Shown here: positions 5,614 through 6,004 of the stretch, piece by piece
How the letters are laid out: each line of letters opens with the position of its first letter
How positions within the stretch are numbered: position 1 is the first letter of the stretch
NCBI GenBank assembly: GCA_026388495.1
Contig: JAPLJQ010000201.1
Span: 1-6,004 of the forward strand
Length of the DNA: 6,004 bases
DNA from: Deltaproteobacteria bacterium
GTDB taxonomy: Bacteria > Desulfobacterota > Syntrophia > Syntrophales > UBA2185
Reading direction: 5' to 3'
Notes under the pieces: model-generated
Databases searched by the model: none
Told to the model about the DNA's origin: nothing
The model's input: only the letters and a program-made list of their open reading frames with translations
Position numbers and translations under genes: made by a program

Positions 5614-6004
5614 ATGTCCCTTTCTTTCTCAACACTGAAACGCCATGTGATTTTCATCCTGACGTTTCTCATCATATTTTGTACAGCCGGAGTTTCCCAT
5701 GCAGCCTTTACCATTGATGATGAAGTCAAGCTTGGAAAAGAATTTTATGAAAAATTAGAAAAAAGTCAGGTTCTCGTTCGCAATGAAAAAATAAATATTT
5801 ATATCACCAATCTTGGTCATAAAATTCTTGCTCAGTCACAAAAAGCGCCTTTCGATTTTCGTTTTTTAGTTATCAAAAGTTCGGCTATTAATGCTTTCGC
5901 GACGCCGGGAGGTTATGTCTATGTTAACAGAGGCCTTATCAACATTGTTGAAAACGAAAGTGAACTTGCGGGGATTCTGGCACATGAAATTGCCCATGTG
6001 AATG
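5614..6004 (+). CDS. Secreted M48 family zinc metallopeptidase, BepA-like N-terminal part, 3' partial
   Basis: The visible 130 residues begin with a signal peptide: Lys9-Arg10, a hydrophobic core at about 11-23, and a likely signal peptidase I site after VSHA (residue 30). The mature part starts with the family's D-E-V-x-L-G-x-E segment and continues with INAFATPGGYVYVNRGL (about 97-113) and the zinc motif HEIAH (124-128), with Glu125 as catalytic base. This matches periplasmic M48 proteases of the BepA/YfgC type, which degrade or help assemble outer-membrane proteins; that role is family knowledge. The window ends two codons after HEIAH, so the third zinc ligand and any TPR tail are unseen. 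The frame is open back to 5380, with other in-frame ATGs at 5488, 5509 and 5596. I prefer 5614 because it gives a compact signal peptide and has GGGAG 11 bases upstream; 5596 is the main alternative. Confidence 0.85.
   Translation, partial: MSLSFSTLKRHVIFILTFLIIFCTAGVSHAAFTIDDEVKLGKEFYEKLEKSQVLVRNEKINIYITNLGHKILAQSQKAPFDFRFLVIKSSAINAFATPGGYVYVNRGLINIVENESELAGILAHEIAHVN

Noticed and set aside
1..6004. tRNA, rRNA, CRISPR arrays, insertion sequences or attachment sites
   Set aside because: I saw no cloverleaf-like gene, no regularly spaced repeats, no transposase and no terminal repeats; the repeats in rpsA are protein-domain repeats.

Overview
The window looks like chromosomal DNA of a Gram-negative bacterium. 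My best guess is Deltaproteobacteria/Desulfobacterota. The reasons are the core block cmk-rpsA-sppA-ihfB, an IHF-beta type nucleoid protein, a six-domain ribosomal protein S1, and a ribonuclease H-like/TPR protein plus a small sigma-region-4 protein next door. This placement is inference from gene content; no marker settles the lineage.

Layout. (1) Positions 1-1399, plus strand: the 3' part of a YprB-like RNase H-fold protein with C-terminal TPR-like helices, then a small Cys-rich protein that keeps an almost canonical sigma-70 region 4.2 and has no other sigma region. A perfect TTGACA lies in the gap before it. (2) Positions 1412-1430: an imperfect hairpin between convergent genes. (3) Positions 1423-5215, minus strand, read from high to low coordinates: cmk (CMP kinase), a 133-base gap, rpsA (ribosomal protein S1), sppA (membrane signal peptide peptidase, 7 bases after rpsA) and ihfB (overlapping sppA by the four bases ATGA). 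(4) Positions 5216-5613: a divergent intergenic region with no recognised gene. It holds a good sigma-70 promoter facing right, an 8-bp perfect inverted repeat with TGTGA/TCACA arms, and a structured stretch upstream of cmk with an orphan Shine-Dalgarno sequence. (5) From 5614 to the window end, plus strand: the start of a secreted M48 zinc metallopeptidase, cut just after its HEIAH motif.

How the genes fit together. The minus-strand block combines nucleotide supply (Cmk), translation initiation (S1), membrane proteolysis (SppA) and nucleoid architecture (IHF-beta). The cmk-rpsA-ihfB order is familiar from proteobacteria, and sppA between rpsA and ihfB is, as I remember, a deltaproteobacterial variation. 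The M48 protein facing away probably does envelope quality control. Most of the window is housekeeping. The two places that deserve attention are the sigma-region-4-only protein with paired cysteines and the unexplained DNA between cmk and the M48 gene.
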